Assembly (NCBI RefSeq): GCF_001427905.1
Contig: NZ_LMEF01000005.1
Coordinates: 1,184 to 65,183 of the forward strand
Reading direction: 5' to 3'
Origin: Flavobacterium sp. Root420
GTDB taxonomy: Bacteria; Bacteroidota; Bacteroidia; Flavobacteriales; Flavobacteriaceae
Length of the DNA: 64,000 bases
Shown here: positions 8,692 through 16,164 of the stretch, piece after piece
Layout of the letters: the number at the start of each line of letters is the position of its first letter
Position numbering within the stretch: the stretch's first letter is position 1
Made by a program: the position numbers and the translations under genes
Notes under the pieces: model-generated
Seen by the model: the letters and a program-made list of their open reading frames with translations, nothing else
What the model was told of the DNA's origin: nothing
Databases searched by the model: none

Positions 8692-11600
8692 ATGTTGGGT
8701 ATGAAAAAATATTTACTTTCATTATTGACTTTTCTTCCGTTTTTGATATCGTCTTTTCTTTTCATGAAATTGATTAGAAATAAAGTTTGGTGTACTAAGC
8801 TAAAGTTGACCGTATCATTGTCGCTGATATCCCTGTCTTTATGGGCACAGTCTCCAATACATACTTTTAATACAAGTAACACTTTAGTTGTTCCGGCAGG
8901 AATTACTGATATGAATGTTAAAGCGTGGGGAGGAGGAGGTTCAGGTGGAGGTGCCTCTGGTGCGGGACTTTTATCTGGGCGAGGTGGTGCAGGTGGAGGT
9001 GGGGGTGCTTATGCCACATCTCAAATAACAGTAGTTGCGGGGATAACCTTAAACGTGATTGTTGCGGGCCAGACTAATGGAACGACTGGAAATGGAACAG
9101 CTGGAGGCAATTCGACTATTGTGACCTTTGAAAATACTATACAAGCTGCCGGCGGAGCCGGCGGGGGAGCAAATACTACAGGAGCTGTTCCTACAGGTGG
9201 TGCAGGAGGTAAGGCTTTGGCTTCATTTGGTACCACAAAAGTTGATGGCGGAAATGGCGGAAATGGAGATGTGGCATTGCTGTCTGCAGGGCTTAATTCG
9301 GGCTCTGGTGGAAACGGAGGTCTTCCTGGTGGCGGAAACGGAGGTTCTGGTATTTCAAGCGGAATATTACAAAATGGGCCTGGAAATCCAGGAGCTGCCC
9401 CCGGAGGAGGAGGAGGAGGAGCGATTAATGCGGCTTTAGGCGCTGCTCAATTAGGTGGTAGGGGAGCGGCAGGTCAGGTAATTATTAGTTATACTTGCCC
9501 AACGTATGGCATTTCGGGAGTTACGGCAACAGCTGTTTGCACTACAGCCGGAACCTCAACAATAACCCTGACAGGAAGTGCAGCTTCTTTGCCAATTGGA
9601 GTTTATACCGTTACCTACAATCTTACGAATCCCGTTCAAAATAACTTAAGCATTGCAATGACCATTGCAACGGCAGGTCAGGGCACTTTTCCATTGACAG
9701 GTTTAAATGCTATTGGTACAAGGAACATAACAATTATCAAATTAACATCGGAAGATTGCATTAGTAATATAAGCTTAAATAACAGTGCTAGTATAGTTAC
9801 TTCTGCAGTTACAGCTGGTGGAACAATTGATGGCAGCACTGCAGTTTGTTATGGTTCTACAAGTGGAACACTTTCATTGACCGGAAATGTTGGTTCCGTT
9901 TTGAATTGGGAATCCTCTGTGAGTCCATTCTCTACCTGGACTCCTATAGTAAATACAGCAACAAGCTATGTTTCAGGTCCATTAACAGAAACAACCAGAT
10001 TTAGAGCCGTAGTTCAAAGTGGAGGATGTTCGGTAGTAAATTCTGCGGAAATATCAGTAGCTATTAATCCTTTGCCTCAGGGAAGTTTAAGTGCGAATGG
10101 ACCATTTTGCGGAACTGGTTCTCCACAATTGACTTTTACAGCCACACAAGGTACGGGGCCCTATACCATAGTTTACAAGGAAAACGGAGGGGCTGATCGC
10201 ACGGCAACAAGCGTGATAAGTGGTACGCCTTTTGTGCCTTTTACAAGTTCAATAAACAGTTCTACAACCTATACACTGGTTTCTGTGACAGGTGCAAACA
10301 CCTGTTTAAGACCAAATGGATTTACAGGAGGGTCTGCCTCTGTAACGGTTGAAACAAAACCATCTGCTCCAATTTTAGGTACAATTGTACAGCCAACCTG
10401 CGTTACGTCAACGGGGAGCGTTGTATTAAATGGATTAATCGCAGCAGTGAATTGGACAATTACCCAAAGCAATGGTACTGTTTTTCAGACTTATTCTGGT
10501 TCAGGAACTACTTTTACAGTTCTTAATTTGGCTCCCGGTAATTATACTTTTACAATACATGAAAATGCTAGTTGTATTTCATTACCAACAGTAAACGTTC
10601 AGATAAATGCGCCAATTACAAATATTTGGAACGGTGCATTGTGGTCAAAAGGAAGCCCGCCAATAAGTACTGATGCCATTGAATTTACTGGAAATTATCA
10701 AACATCTGGGGACTTGGCAGGCTGTTCGTGTGTTGTTAATTTAGGGGTAAATGTTACTGTGAATTCGAATCATACCTTGACAATTACAAATTTTGTGAGT
10801 AATACAGGAGGTATACTAACATTTGAAAATAATGCAAGTTTGATACAGATTAATAATTCGGTTAATACCGGAAATATTAATTACAAGCGAACAAGTAAGC
10901 AAATTCTTCAGGCAGATTTTGTGTATTGGTCAACGCCTGTTAATCCACAAAAACTGGTTGATGTTTCGCAATTTACTGAAAGTGATAAATATTTTAGATT
11001 TAACGGAACAAGTTGGGTGGCTACGGATAGAAATACAAATATGACCGTTGGTAAAGGATATATAATTCGTGGCCCTGAAACATACTCGAATACTATTAGA
11101 GCCGATTACACTGCTTCTTTTATCGGAGTGCCCAATAATGGAAACGTAACTAGTGAAGCACTTGATAGCGGAAAATATTACCTGCTTGGAAATCCTTACC
11201 CATCAGCAGTAGATGCAGATCAATTTATAACGGATAATCCAATTTTACAAGGAACCTTGTATTTTTGGACACACAATACACCGGTCATTTTAGGAGGTTA
11301 TTATCGATATAATGTTAATGATTATGCAAGTTATAATTTAACTGGCGTTGTCGTAACCAAAAAAGCAGCACTAGCTCCAGGATATAATAATCAGGCACCA
11401 GATGGTAAAATAGCGGCAGGACAAGGCTTTTTTGCCGGTATTAGCTTACCTGGTACGATAACTTTTACCAATGCAATGCGTTTTGGCGCAAACAATCAGT
11501 TTTTTAAACCAGCGAAAACCTCAAAACCAGCAATTGTAGAAAAAAATCGTTTATGGCTTAACCTTTCCAATACTGAAGGAGCTTTTAAGCAAACCCTTAT

Positions 11601-12213
11601 TGGATACATAGGAGGAGCAACCAACGATATAGAGAGAGGATATGATGGTGTTACTTTTGATTCTAATAAATATTTAGATTTTTACAGTGTAAACAATGGA
11701 AAAAAATTGGTGATCCAGGGTCGTGCTGTACCTTTTTTAGATACTGATACCGTGCCACTGGGATATAAAAGTGCCATTGCGGGTGATTTTACTATCTCAA
11801 TAGATTACGCCGATGGTAATATGATCAATCAGCCAGTTTATTTAGAAGATAAAGTAACCAGTTCGATTCATAATTTAAGAAGTAGCGATTACACTTTTTC
11901 AACTGGGATCGGTAGTTTTGATGACCGTTTTGTTTTGCATTATACGAATAAATCTTTGGGTATAACAGATATTGAAGATATGGAACAGACAGTTTTGGTT
12001 TCTGTAAAAGAAAAAATCATCAAAGTAACATCAACCAAAGAAAATATGAGTGAAGTGTCTGTTTTTGATGTCACTGGAAAATTGTTGTTTAATAAAAATA
12101 AAATTAATGCAACAAAGTTGCAAATTTCAAATTTGCAATCAGGGAGTCAGGTTTTGCTGGTAAAAACAACTTTGGAGAATCAATATACAAGTACAACAAA
12201 AATTGTTTTTTAG
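8692..12213 (+). CDS. T9SS type C surface protein with glycine-rich head
   Basis: 1173 residues from the ATG at 8692. The N-terminus holds two hydrophobic export-like segments: MKKYLLSLLTFLPFLISSFLF, and then one beginning at Met25 (ATG at 8764) that ends in LSLWA|QSP. Starting at 8764 would give a single normal 29-residue signal peptide, so the true start is uncertain. Residues about 70-265 are extremely glycine-rich (runs of GGGG, GGNGG), as in the glycine-rich head domains of some bacterial surface proteins. Then follow Ig-like segments with paired cysteines (about 270-600), the shared module (WSKGSPPISTDAIEF, WSTPVNPQKLVDVSQ, LGNPYPSAVDADQF) and the type C-like tail ending TTKIVF. It is the fourth of the tandem paralogues and ends at a bidirectional terminator. 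No catalytic motif is visible. Confidence 0.85.
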   Translation: MLGMKKYLLSLLTFLPFLISSFLFMKLIRNKVWCTKLKLTVSLSLISLSLWAQSPIHTFNTSNTLVVPAGITDMNVKAWGGGGSGGGASGAGLLSGRGGAGGGGGAYATSQITVVAGITLNVIVAGQTNGTTGNGTAGGNSTIVTFENTIQAAGGAGGGANTTGAVPTGGAGGKALASFGTTKVDGGNGGNGDVALLSAGLNSGSGGNGGLPGGGNGGSGISSGILQNGPGNPGAAPGGGGGGAINAALGAAQLGGRGAAGQVIISYTCPTYGISGVTATAVCTTAGTSTITLTGSAASLPIGVYTVTYNLTNPVQNNLSIAMTIATAGQGTFPLTGLNAIGTRNITIIKLTSEDCISNISLNNSASIVTSAVTAGGTIDGSTAVCYGSTSGTLSLTGNVGSVLNWESSVSPFSTWTPIVNTATSYVSGPLTETTRFRAVVQSGGCSVVNSAEISVAINPLPQGSLSANGPFCGTGSPQLTFTATQGTGPYTIVYKENGGADRTATSVISGTPFVPFTSSINSSTTYTLVSVTGANTCLRPNGFTGGSASVTVETKPSAPILGTIVQPTCVTSTGSVVLNGLIAAVNWTITQSNGTVFQTYSGSGTTFTVLNLAPGNYTFTIHENASCISLPTVNVQINAPITNIWNGALWSKGSPPISTDAIEFTGNYQTSGDLAGCSCVVNLGVNVTVNSNHTLTITNFVSNTGGILTFENNASLIQINNSVNTGNINYKRTSKQILQADFVYWSTPVNPQKLVDVSQFTESDKYFRFNGTSWVATDRNTNMTVGKGYIIRGPETYSNTIRADYTASFIGVPNNGNVTSEALDSGKYYLLGNPYPSAVDADQFITDNPILQGTLYFWTHNTPVILGGYYRYNVNDYASYNLTGVVVTKKAALAPGYNNQAPDGKIAAGQGFFAGISLPGTITFTNAMRFGANNQFFKPAKTSKPAIVEKNRLWLNLSNTEGAFKQTLIGYIGGATNDIERGYDGVTFDSNKYLDFYSVNNGKKLVIQGRAVPFLDTDTVPLGYKSAIAGDFTISIDYADGNMINQPVYLEDKVTSSIHNLRSSDYTFSTGIGSFDDRFVLHYTNKSLGITDIEDMEQTVLVSVKEKIIKVTSTKENMSEVSVFDVTGKLLFNKNKINATKLQISNLQSGSQVLLVKTTLENQYTSTTKIVF

Positions 12214-12230
12214 TATTTAAGGTGCTAATA

Positions 12231-12266
12231 AAAAAGCAGTTGAAATTCATATTTCAACTGCTTTTT
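12231..12266. terminator. Bidirectional terminator between convergent genes
   Basis: Perfect 15-bp stem AAAAAGCAGTTGAAA (12231-12245) with TTTCAACTGCTTTTT (12252-12266), loop TTCATA. The A/T flanks give a T run in both directions, so it can serve the T9SS gene and the convergent cupin-8 gene. Confidence 0.9.
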
Positions 12267-12274
12267 TATTGCTG

Positions 12275-13141
12275 TTAAGCAGATTTCGCTAAATTCTCAT
12301 GTGTATTTTCAATCGCTTTTTGATTTTTATAATCAATCCATTTCTGGCCTTTAAATTTTCGCATCATAATATCAAAATGGCGCATAATAAAAACATTATA
12401 AGCCGCTTTTGATAAATTAGTAATGTTTCTTGGAAAAGCACGTAAACTCATAGAGAATCCCGGTGTCAAATATTTCATATAATGCCAGTATCCTTCGGGC
12501 ATATATAACATTTCGCCATGTTTGAGATTGGTGATATAACCTTCAGCATTTTTTAGGGCAGGAAATTTTTCATAATCAGGATCATCAAAATCAATATCTT
12601 CTCTCGAAATTAAGGCATGTGGAACCTTATACATATACTTTGACTGATCCGGAGGAAAGATCATGCATTGTTTTTCTCCATGAAAATGAAAATGCAAAAT
12701 ATTCGAATAATCAATATCAAAGTGCATAAAGACCCTTGAGTTTTCTCCTCCAAAAAACAACATTGGCATTTGCTTGACCAGTTTTAATCCAATATCAGGC
12801 CACAAGAAGTCATCTTTTAACGTTGGGACTTCCTTCATTAGATTATAAAGGAAAATACGATAGTTGGTAGGTTTTGATTCTAAAAGATTGATATAATCGC
12901 TCATTTTCATTTTAGTATGTGCTTCATTAAAGCCATCTTCATGATTAACGGGTCTATTGTCGTATAAAGGAACGACAGTGTCACCGGCGATTTCATTGAT
13001 ATAGGATAATCTCCATTTATGATAAGCTGGCCAATCTTCGGTGAGCTCTTCGATAACAACGGGAATTTGTTTTTTTACATATTGGGAAATAAAATCAGCT
13101 TTTGAGATCTTTTTTACCCTTTCGATTTGTTTTAAATCCAT
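12275..13141 (-). CDS. Cupin-8/JmjC-like domain protein
   Basis: 288 residues from the ATG at 13141 (MDLKQIERVKK). The open frame extends to 13174, but that upstream TTG/ATG region lies inside the bioB terminator hairpin, so the internal start is preferred. The fold is the JmjC-like cupin of 2-oxoglutarate/Fe(II) oxygenases. It shows FMHFDIDYSN (the HxD pair of metal ligands), then HFHFHGEKQCMIFPP, and a distal histidine in MPEGYWHYMKYL, with PVVIEELTEDWPAYHKW near the start as in the peptidyl or tRNA hydroxylase-like cupin-8 group. Its substrate is not recognisable. It lies downstream of bioB on the same strand but beyond a terminator, so co-transcription would need read-through. Confidence 0.8.
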   Translation of the reverse strand: MDLKQIERVKKISKADFISQYVKKQIPVVIEELTEDWPAYHKWRLSYINEIAGDTVVPLYDNRPVNHEDGFNEAHTKMKMSDYINLLESKPTNYRIFLYNLMKEVPTLKDDFLWPDIGLKLVKQMPMLFFGGENSRVFMHFDIDYSNILHFHFHGEKQCMIFPPDQSKYMYKVPHALISREDIDFDDPDYEKFPALKNAEGYITNLKHGEMLYMPEGYWHYMKYLTPGFSMSLRAFPRNITNLSKAAYNVFIMRHFDIMMRKFKGQKWIDYKNQKAIENTHENLAKSA

Positions 13142-13159
13142 CTCTATTAAATAAAAAAA

Positions 13160-13192
13160 TTGCTTATAACACATGTTATAAGCAATTTAAAA
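13160..13192 (-). terminator. Terminator of bioB
   Basis: Perfect 11-bp inverted repeat TTGCTTATAAC (13160-13170) / GTTATAAGCAA (13175-13185) with a 4-base loop. Read on the minus strand it is followed by a run of seven T's at 13153-13159. The apparent upstream start of the cupin-8 frame (13174) falls in its loop. Confidence 0.8.
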
Positions 13193-13222
13193 ATATTTTT
13201 CGAGATTTATTAACTCATTTAA

Positions 13223-14311
13223 TTAAATTTTTGATTTGATCGAAGCTTCCAAATTTCTTTCAATCGTATGTCCTGGTCTTGACCATTTTGGTTTTTCGCC
13301 TAAAGGAGCAAATTGAGAATCTTCAGCCTCAACTGTTTGAGGTTGCGAAACTTTAACAAATGGCTTTTGCGGAATCAATCCTAACATTTCAAACATTTTC
13401 ATGTCTTCGTGTACGTCCGGGTTTGGCGTAGTAAGTAATTTATCTCCGGCAAAAATTGAATTTGCACCAGCGAAAAAGCACATTGCTTGCCCCTCACGGC
13501 TCATATTGGTTCTTCCTGCAGATAAACGAACTTGAGTATCTGGCATTACAATTCGGGTAGTTGCTACCATACGAATCATTTCCCAGATTTCTACTGGTTT
13601 TTCTTCCTCCATCGGAGTTCCTTCAACAGCCACCAAAGCATTAATCGGCACTGATTCTGGTTGTGGATTTAAAGTAGAAAGTGCTACAAGCATTCCGGCT
13701 CTGTCTTCAATACTTTCTCCCATTCCAATAATTCCTCCACTACAAACCGTAACATTCGTTTTACGAACATTCTCAATTGTTTGTAAACGGTCTTCGAAAC
13801 CACGGGTAGAAATTACGTCTTTATAATATTCTTCGGAAGTATCTAAATTGTGATTGTAAGCGTATAATCCTGCTTCTGCTAAACGTTGTGCCTGGTTTTC
13901 AGTAATCATACCAAGTGTACAACACACTTCCATATCAAGTTTATTAATGGTACGAACCATTTCTAAAACCTGATCGAATTCTTCACCGTCTTTTACGTTT
14001 CTCCATGCAGCTCCCATACAAACACGAGATGATCCGCTTGATTTTGCACGCAAAGCCTGAGCTTTTACCTGACTTACGCTCATTAAGTCATTTCCTTCTA
14101 CACCTGTGTTGTATCGTGCAGCTTGTGGGCAATAGCCACAATCTTCAGGACAACCTCCCGTTTTAATAGATAGTAAAGTAGATACCTGAACGACGTTCGG
14201 ATCGTGTTTTGTTCTATGAATTGTGGCTGCTTCATAAAGCAGGTCCATCATAGGTTTGTTATATATGGCGATTATTTCGTCTTTTGTCCAATTGTGTTTT
14301 GTAATGCTCAT
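13223..14311 (-). CDS. bioB: Biotin synthase
   Basis: Radical-SAM enzyme that inserts sulfur into dethiobiotin, the last step of biotin synthesis. From the ATG at 14311 the product has 362 residues and starts MSITKHNWTKDEI. The [4Fe-4S]/SAM cluster motif CPEDCGYC has Cys54, Cys58 and Cys61. Further family landmarks are GGIIGMGES, the VRLSAGRTNMSREGQAMCFFAGANS segment (with the conserved Arg of the [2Fe-2S] site region) and SIFAGDKLLTTPNP. The frame stays open up to a TTG at 14335, but that lies within the promoter -7 element, so the ATG is the start. No other bio genes are adjacent. A separate terminator at 13160-13192 closes it. Confidence 0.96.
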   Translation of the reverse strand: MSITKHNWTKDEIIAIYNKPMMDLLYEAATIHRTKHDPNVVQVSTLLSIKTGGCPEDCGYCPQAARYNTGVEGNDLMSVSQVKAQALRAKSSGSSRVCMGAAWRNVKDGEEFDQVLEMVRTINKLDMEVCCTLGMITENQAQRLAEAGLYAYNHNLDTSEEYYKDVISTRGFEDRLQTIENVRKTNVTVCSGGIIGMGESIEDRAGMLVALSTLNPQPESVPINALVAVEGTPMEEEKPVEIWEMIRMVATTRIVMPDTQVRLSAGRTNMSREGQAMCFFAGANSIFAGDKLLTTPNPDVHEDMKMFEMLGLIPQKPFVKVSQPQTVEAEDSQFAPLGEKPKWSRPGHTIERNLEASIKSKI

Positions 14312-14332
14312 CGATGCAATTTTTTGATGCTC

Positions 14333-14363
14333 CAAAAGTAGTTAAATTGTTCTAATCAACCAA
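14333..14363 (-). promoter_or_regulatory. Promoter of bioB
   Basis: On the minus strand, TTG at 14363-14361, a 20-bp spacer and TACTTTTG at 14340-14333 match the Bacteroidota sigma consensus TTG / TAnnTTTG. The expected transcript start lies about 15 nt upstream of the ATG at 14311. Confidence 0.75.
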
Positions 14364-14407
14364 TGTTCCTTTCCGTAAATGAATATTTGACAGGTATTTT
14401 CAAAAAG

Positions 14408-14457
14408 AAACACTCTAAAATCATGAAAAAGTATAATTCTATGATTTTAGAGTGTTT
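14408..14457 (-). terminator. Terminator of the small membrane protein gene
   Basis: Perfect 17-bp stem AAACACTCTAAAATCAT (14408-14424) with its complement (14441-14457), 16-base loop. On the minus strand it is followed by CTTTTTG. It lies just downstream of the gene ending at 14483. Confidence 0.85.
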
Positions 14458-14482
14458 AAATGGAAGATTTATTTAAAAAAAA

Positions 14483-14920
14483 TTAATCGGCAGCATATTT
14501 ATTATTCCAGTACAACATCATCATTAAGGTGACAATTACAGAGGAAGCGACTCCTTCAAAAAGTAAACAGATACAATAAGTTGGTACAGAAGGGTTTCCT
14601 CCAAACATAAATGTTTCCGACAAGGTTTGTACATAAGCGTCCCCACCTCTCACATAACTATACACTAATAACCCGAAAACACTCATTAAGACACCAACTA
14701 CAGAGGTAGTCATTGCTGATACGGCATTAGATACAAAGTTGGTTTCGCCTTCACGAAGATTCATTTGCATGGTCCTGTTTACACCATAAAATATAAAAAA
14801 GACATTTAGTGTACGCAGATAAAATAAATCTGCAAGTCCTAATAGGTTCATTAATAAGAAATAAATGCCTATTCCGAGGAAAATCAAAAAACCGTTGGTA
14901 ATTTCTTTAGGTAAATTCAT
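14483..14920 (-). CDS. Small integral membrane protein, function unknown
   Basis: 145 residues with four predicted membrane-spanning stretches: GFLIFLGIGIYFLLMNLLGL, LNVFFIFYGV (short), VVGVLMSVFGLLVYSYV and ICLLFEGVASSVIVTLMMML. There is no signal peptide beyond the first helix and no recognisable catalytic or metal motif. An inter-helix charged segment, NRTMQMNLREGETNF, probably faces the cytoplasm. Upstream DNA is AT-rich; it ends at its own strong terminator, so it is probably transcribed alone. I do not recognise the family. Confidence 0.7.
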   Translation of the reverse strand: MNLPKEITNGFLIFLGIGIYFLLMNLLGLADLFYLRTLNVFFIFYGVNRTMQMNLREGETNFVSNAVSAMTTSVVGVLMSVFGLLVYSYVRGGDAYVQTLSETFMFGGNPSVPTYCICLLFEGVASSVIVTLMMMLYWNNKYAAD

Positions 14921-15039
14921 AGTGGTTATTTTTAAAGAAGTTAATAGTAAATGATTGACAAGCAGAGTTGTATATCAAATTTACTAAAAAAATAACTACG
15001 ATGATTTAGAATGAGAGAAAAGTGTGTTCGAAAGCTTTT

Positions 15040-15969
15040 CTAAAGCTTTTCAATGAAAGCCAAAGCATTAATTTTATCCTGGTTTAATTGTGCTTTCAGT
15101 AAATCAACTGAACCAAATTTTTGTTCTTCGCGAAGATAATGTAATAAGGAGATTTCGATTTTTTCGCTATAAATAGCAGCCTCAAAATCAAAAAGATTTA
15201 CTTCGATAGTTTGTTTTTCACCGTTTACTGTCGGATTAAAACCGATATTCATCATTCCAAAAACTTCTTTTTTATCGATTAAGGCTTTTACTGCATACAC
15301 CCCATTTTTCGGAATCAATTTATAATCTTCTTCAATTTGAATGTTTGCTGTCGGAAAACCAATAGTTCGTCCTAATTGTTTTCCTTTTACAACTTCGCCG
15401 GTTAAAAAATAATTATATCCCAAATAATCATTGGCCAAAGTCATATTTCCTTCATTTAAGGCTTTTCTGATTTTGGTAGAACTTACCGAAACGTCCTGAA
15501 TTTCCTGAGCAGAAATTTGTTCGACTTCAAAACCATATTCTTCCCCAAAAGCAATTAAATCGTCAATGTTAGCGGTTCTGTTTCTTCCAAAACGATGATC
15601 ATGTCCAATAATTATTTTCTGAATATGAAATTGATCGACTAAAATAGAGTGAACAAATTCCTCAGCAGTTAATCTTGAAAAACTTTCGTTGAAAGGATGA
15701 ATAACAAGATTCTCAATTCCGGTTGCTTCTAAAAGTTTTGTTTTTTCAGAAATTGTATTTAAGAGTTTAATTTCTGATTTTTCTTGTAAAACCATTCGTG
15801 GATGTGGGAAAAATGTAAGAACTAAGCTTTCGTATTTTCCGTTTTCTGTGTTTTGAGTAATTCGTTCCAGAATTTTTTTATGACCAATATGAACACCATC
15901 AAAGGTGCCAAGAGTTAAAATAGTTTTCTTGGTCGAATGGAAATCGTTTATAGAATGAAAGAGCTTCAA
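15040..15969 (-). CDS. ribF: Bifunctional riboflavin kinase / FAD synthetase
   Basis: Makes FMN from riboflavin and then FAD. The N-terminal adenylyltransferase half shows TLGTFDGVHIGHKKIL (HxGH nucleotidyl-transfer motif), TFFPHPRMVL and IIGHDHRFGRNR. The C-terminal flavokinase half shows GKQLGRTIGFPTANI and the Mg/ATP-binding NGVYAV segment. I place the start at the TTG at 15969 (MKLFHSINDF), giving 309 residues, the usual RibF length. The longer GTG start at 16029 would put a TAnnTTTG promoter element inside the gene and add an unusual 20-residue leader. No FMN riboswitch is seen upstream. Confidence 0.92.
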   Translation of the reverse strand: MKLFHSINDFHSTKKTILTLGTFDGVHIGHKKILERITQNTENGKYESLVLTFFPHPRMVLQEKSEIKLLNTISEKTKLLEATGIENLVIHPFNESFSRLTAEEFVHSILVDQFHIQKIIIGHDHRFGRNRTANIDDLIAFGEEYGFEVEQISAQEIQDVSVSSTKIRKALNEGNMTLANDYLGYNYFLTGEVVKGKQLGRTIGFPTANIQIEEDYKLIPKNGVYAVKALIDKKEVFGMMNIGFNPTVNGEKQTIEVNLFDFEAAIYSEKIEISLLHYLREEQKFGSVDLLKAQLNQDKINALAFIEKL

Positions 15970-15990
15970 AACAAATAATTTAAGATGGTG

Positions 15991-15998
15991 CAAATTTA
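15991..15998 (-). promoter_or_regulatory. Promoter -7 element of ribF
   Basis: TAAATTTG on the minus strand matches TAnnTTTG and sits about 22 bp upstream of the TTG start at 15969. I found no good -33 TTG at the expected spacing. Confidence 0.5.
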
Positions 15999-16135
15999 TA
16001 CTATCTATTTGAAATTTTATACTACCCACAATTGATTTTTAATACCATTTTGGTTCTTTTTAGTGAAAATTGGCTGGCTCGTCGACTAAAAAAGATTAAA
16101 TGTCGTTTATATGTAAGAATTTGATTTAATTCTCT

Positions 16136-16143
16136 TAATTTTG
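16136..16143 (+). promoter_or_regulatory. Promoter -7 element of the metalloprotease gene
   Basis: TAATTTTG fits TAnnTTTG and lies 21 bp before the ATG at 16165. It overlaps the alternative TTG at 16141, arguing against that start. Confidence 0.5.
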
Positions 16144-16164
16144 ATTTTTCAAATACCATTGAGT

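Noticed and set aside
9021..9236. Proline-rich minus-strand open frame
   Set aside because: It is the antisense of the glycine-rich head of the T9SS protein (GGN codons read backwards give proline); no start context or homology.
14312..14335. TTG start at 14335 for bioB
   Set aside because: This codon lies inside the TACTTTTG promoter element; the ATG at 14311 gives the normal N-terminus.
15970..16029. GTG start at 16029 for ribF
   Set aside because: The added residues contain a TAAATTTG promoter element and make the protein longer than the family; the TTG at 15969 fits better.
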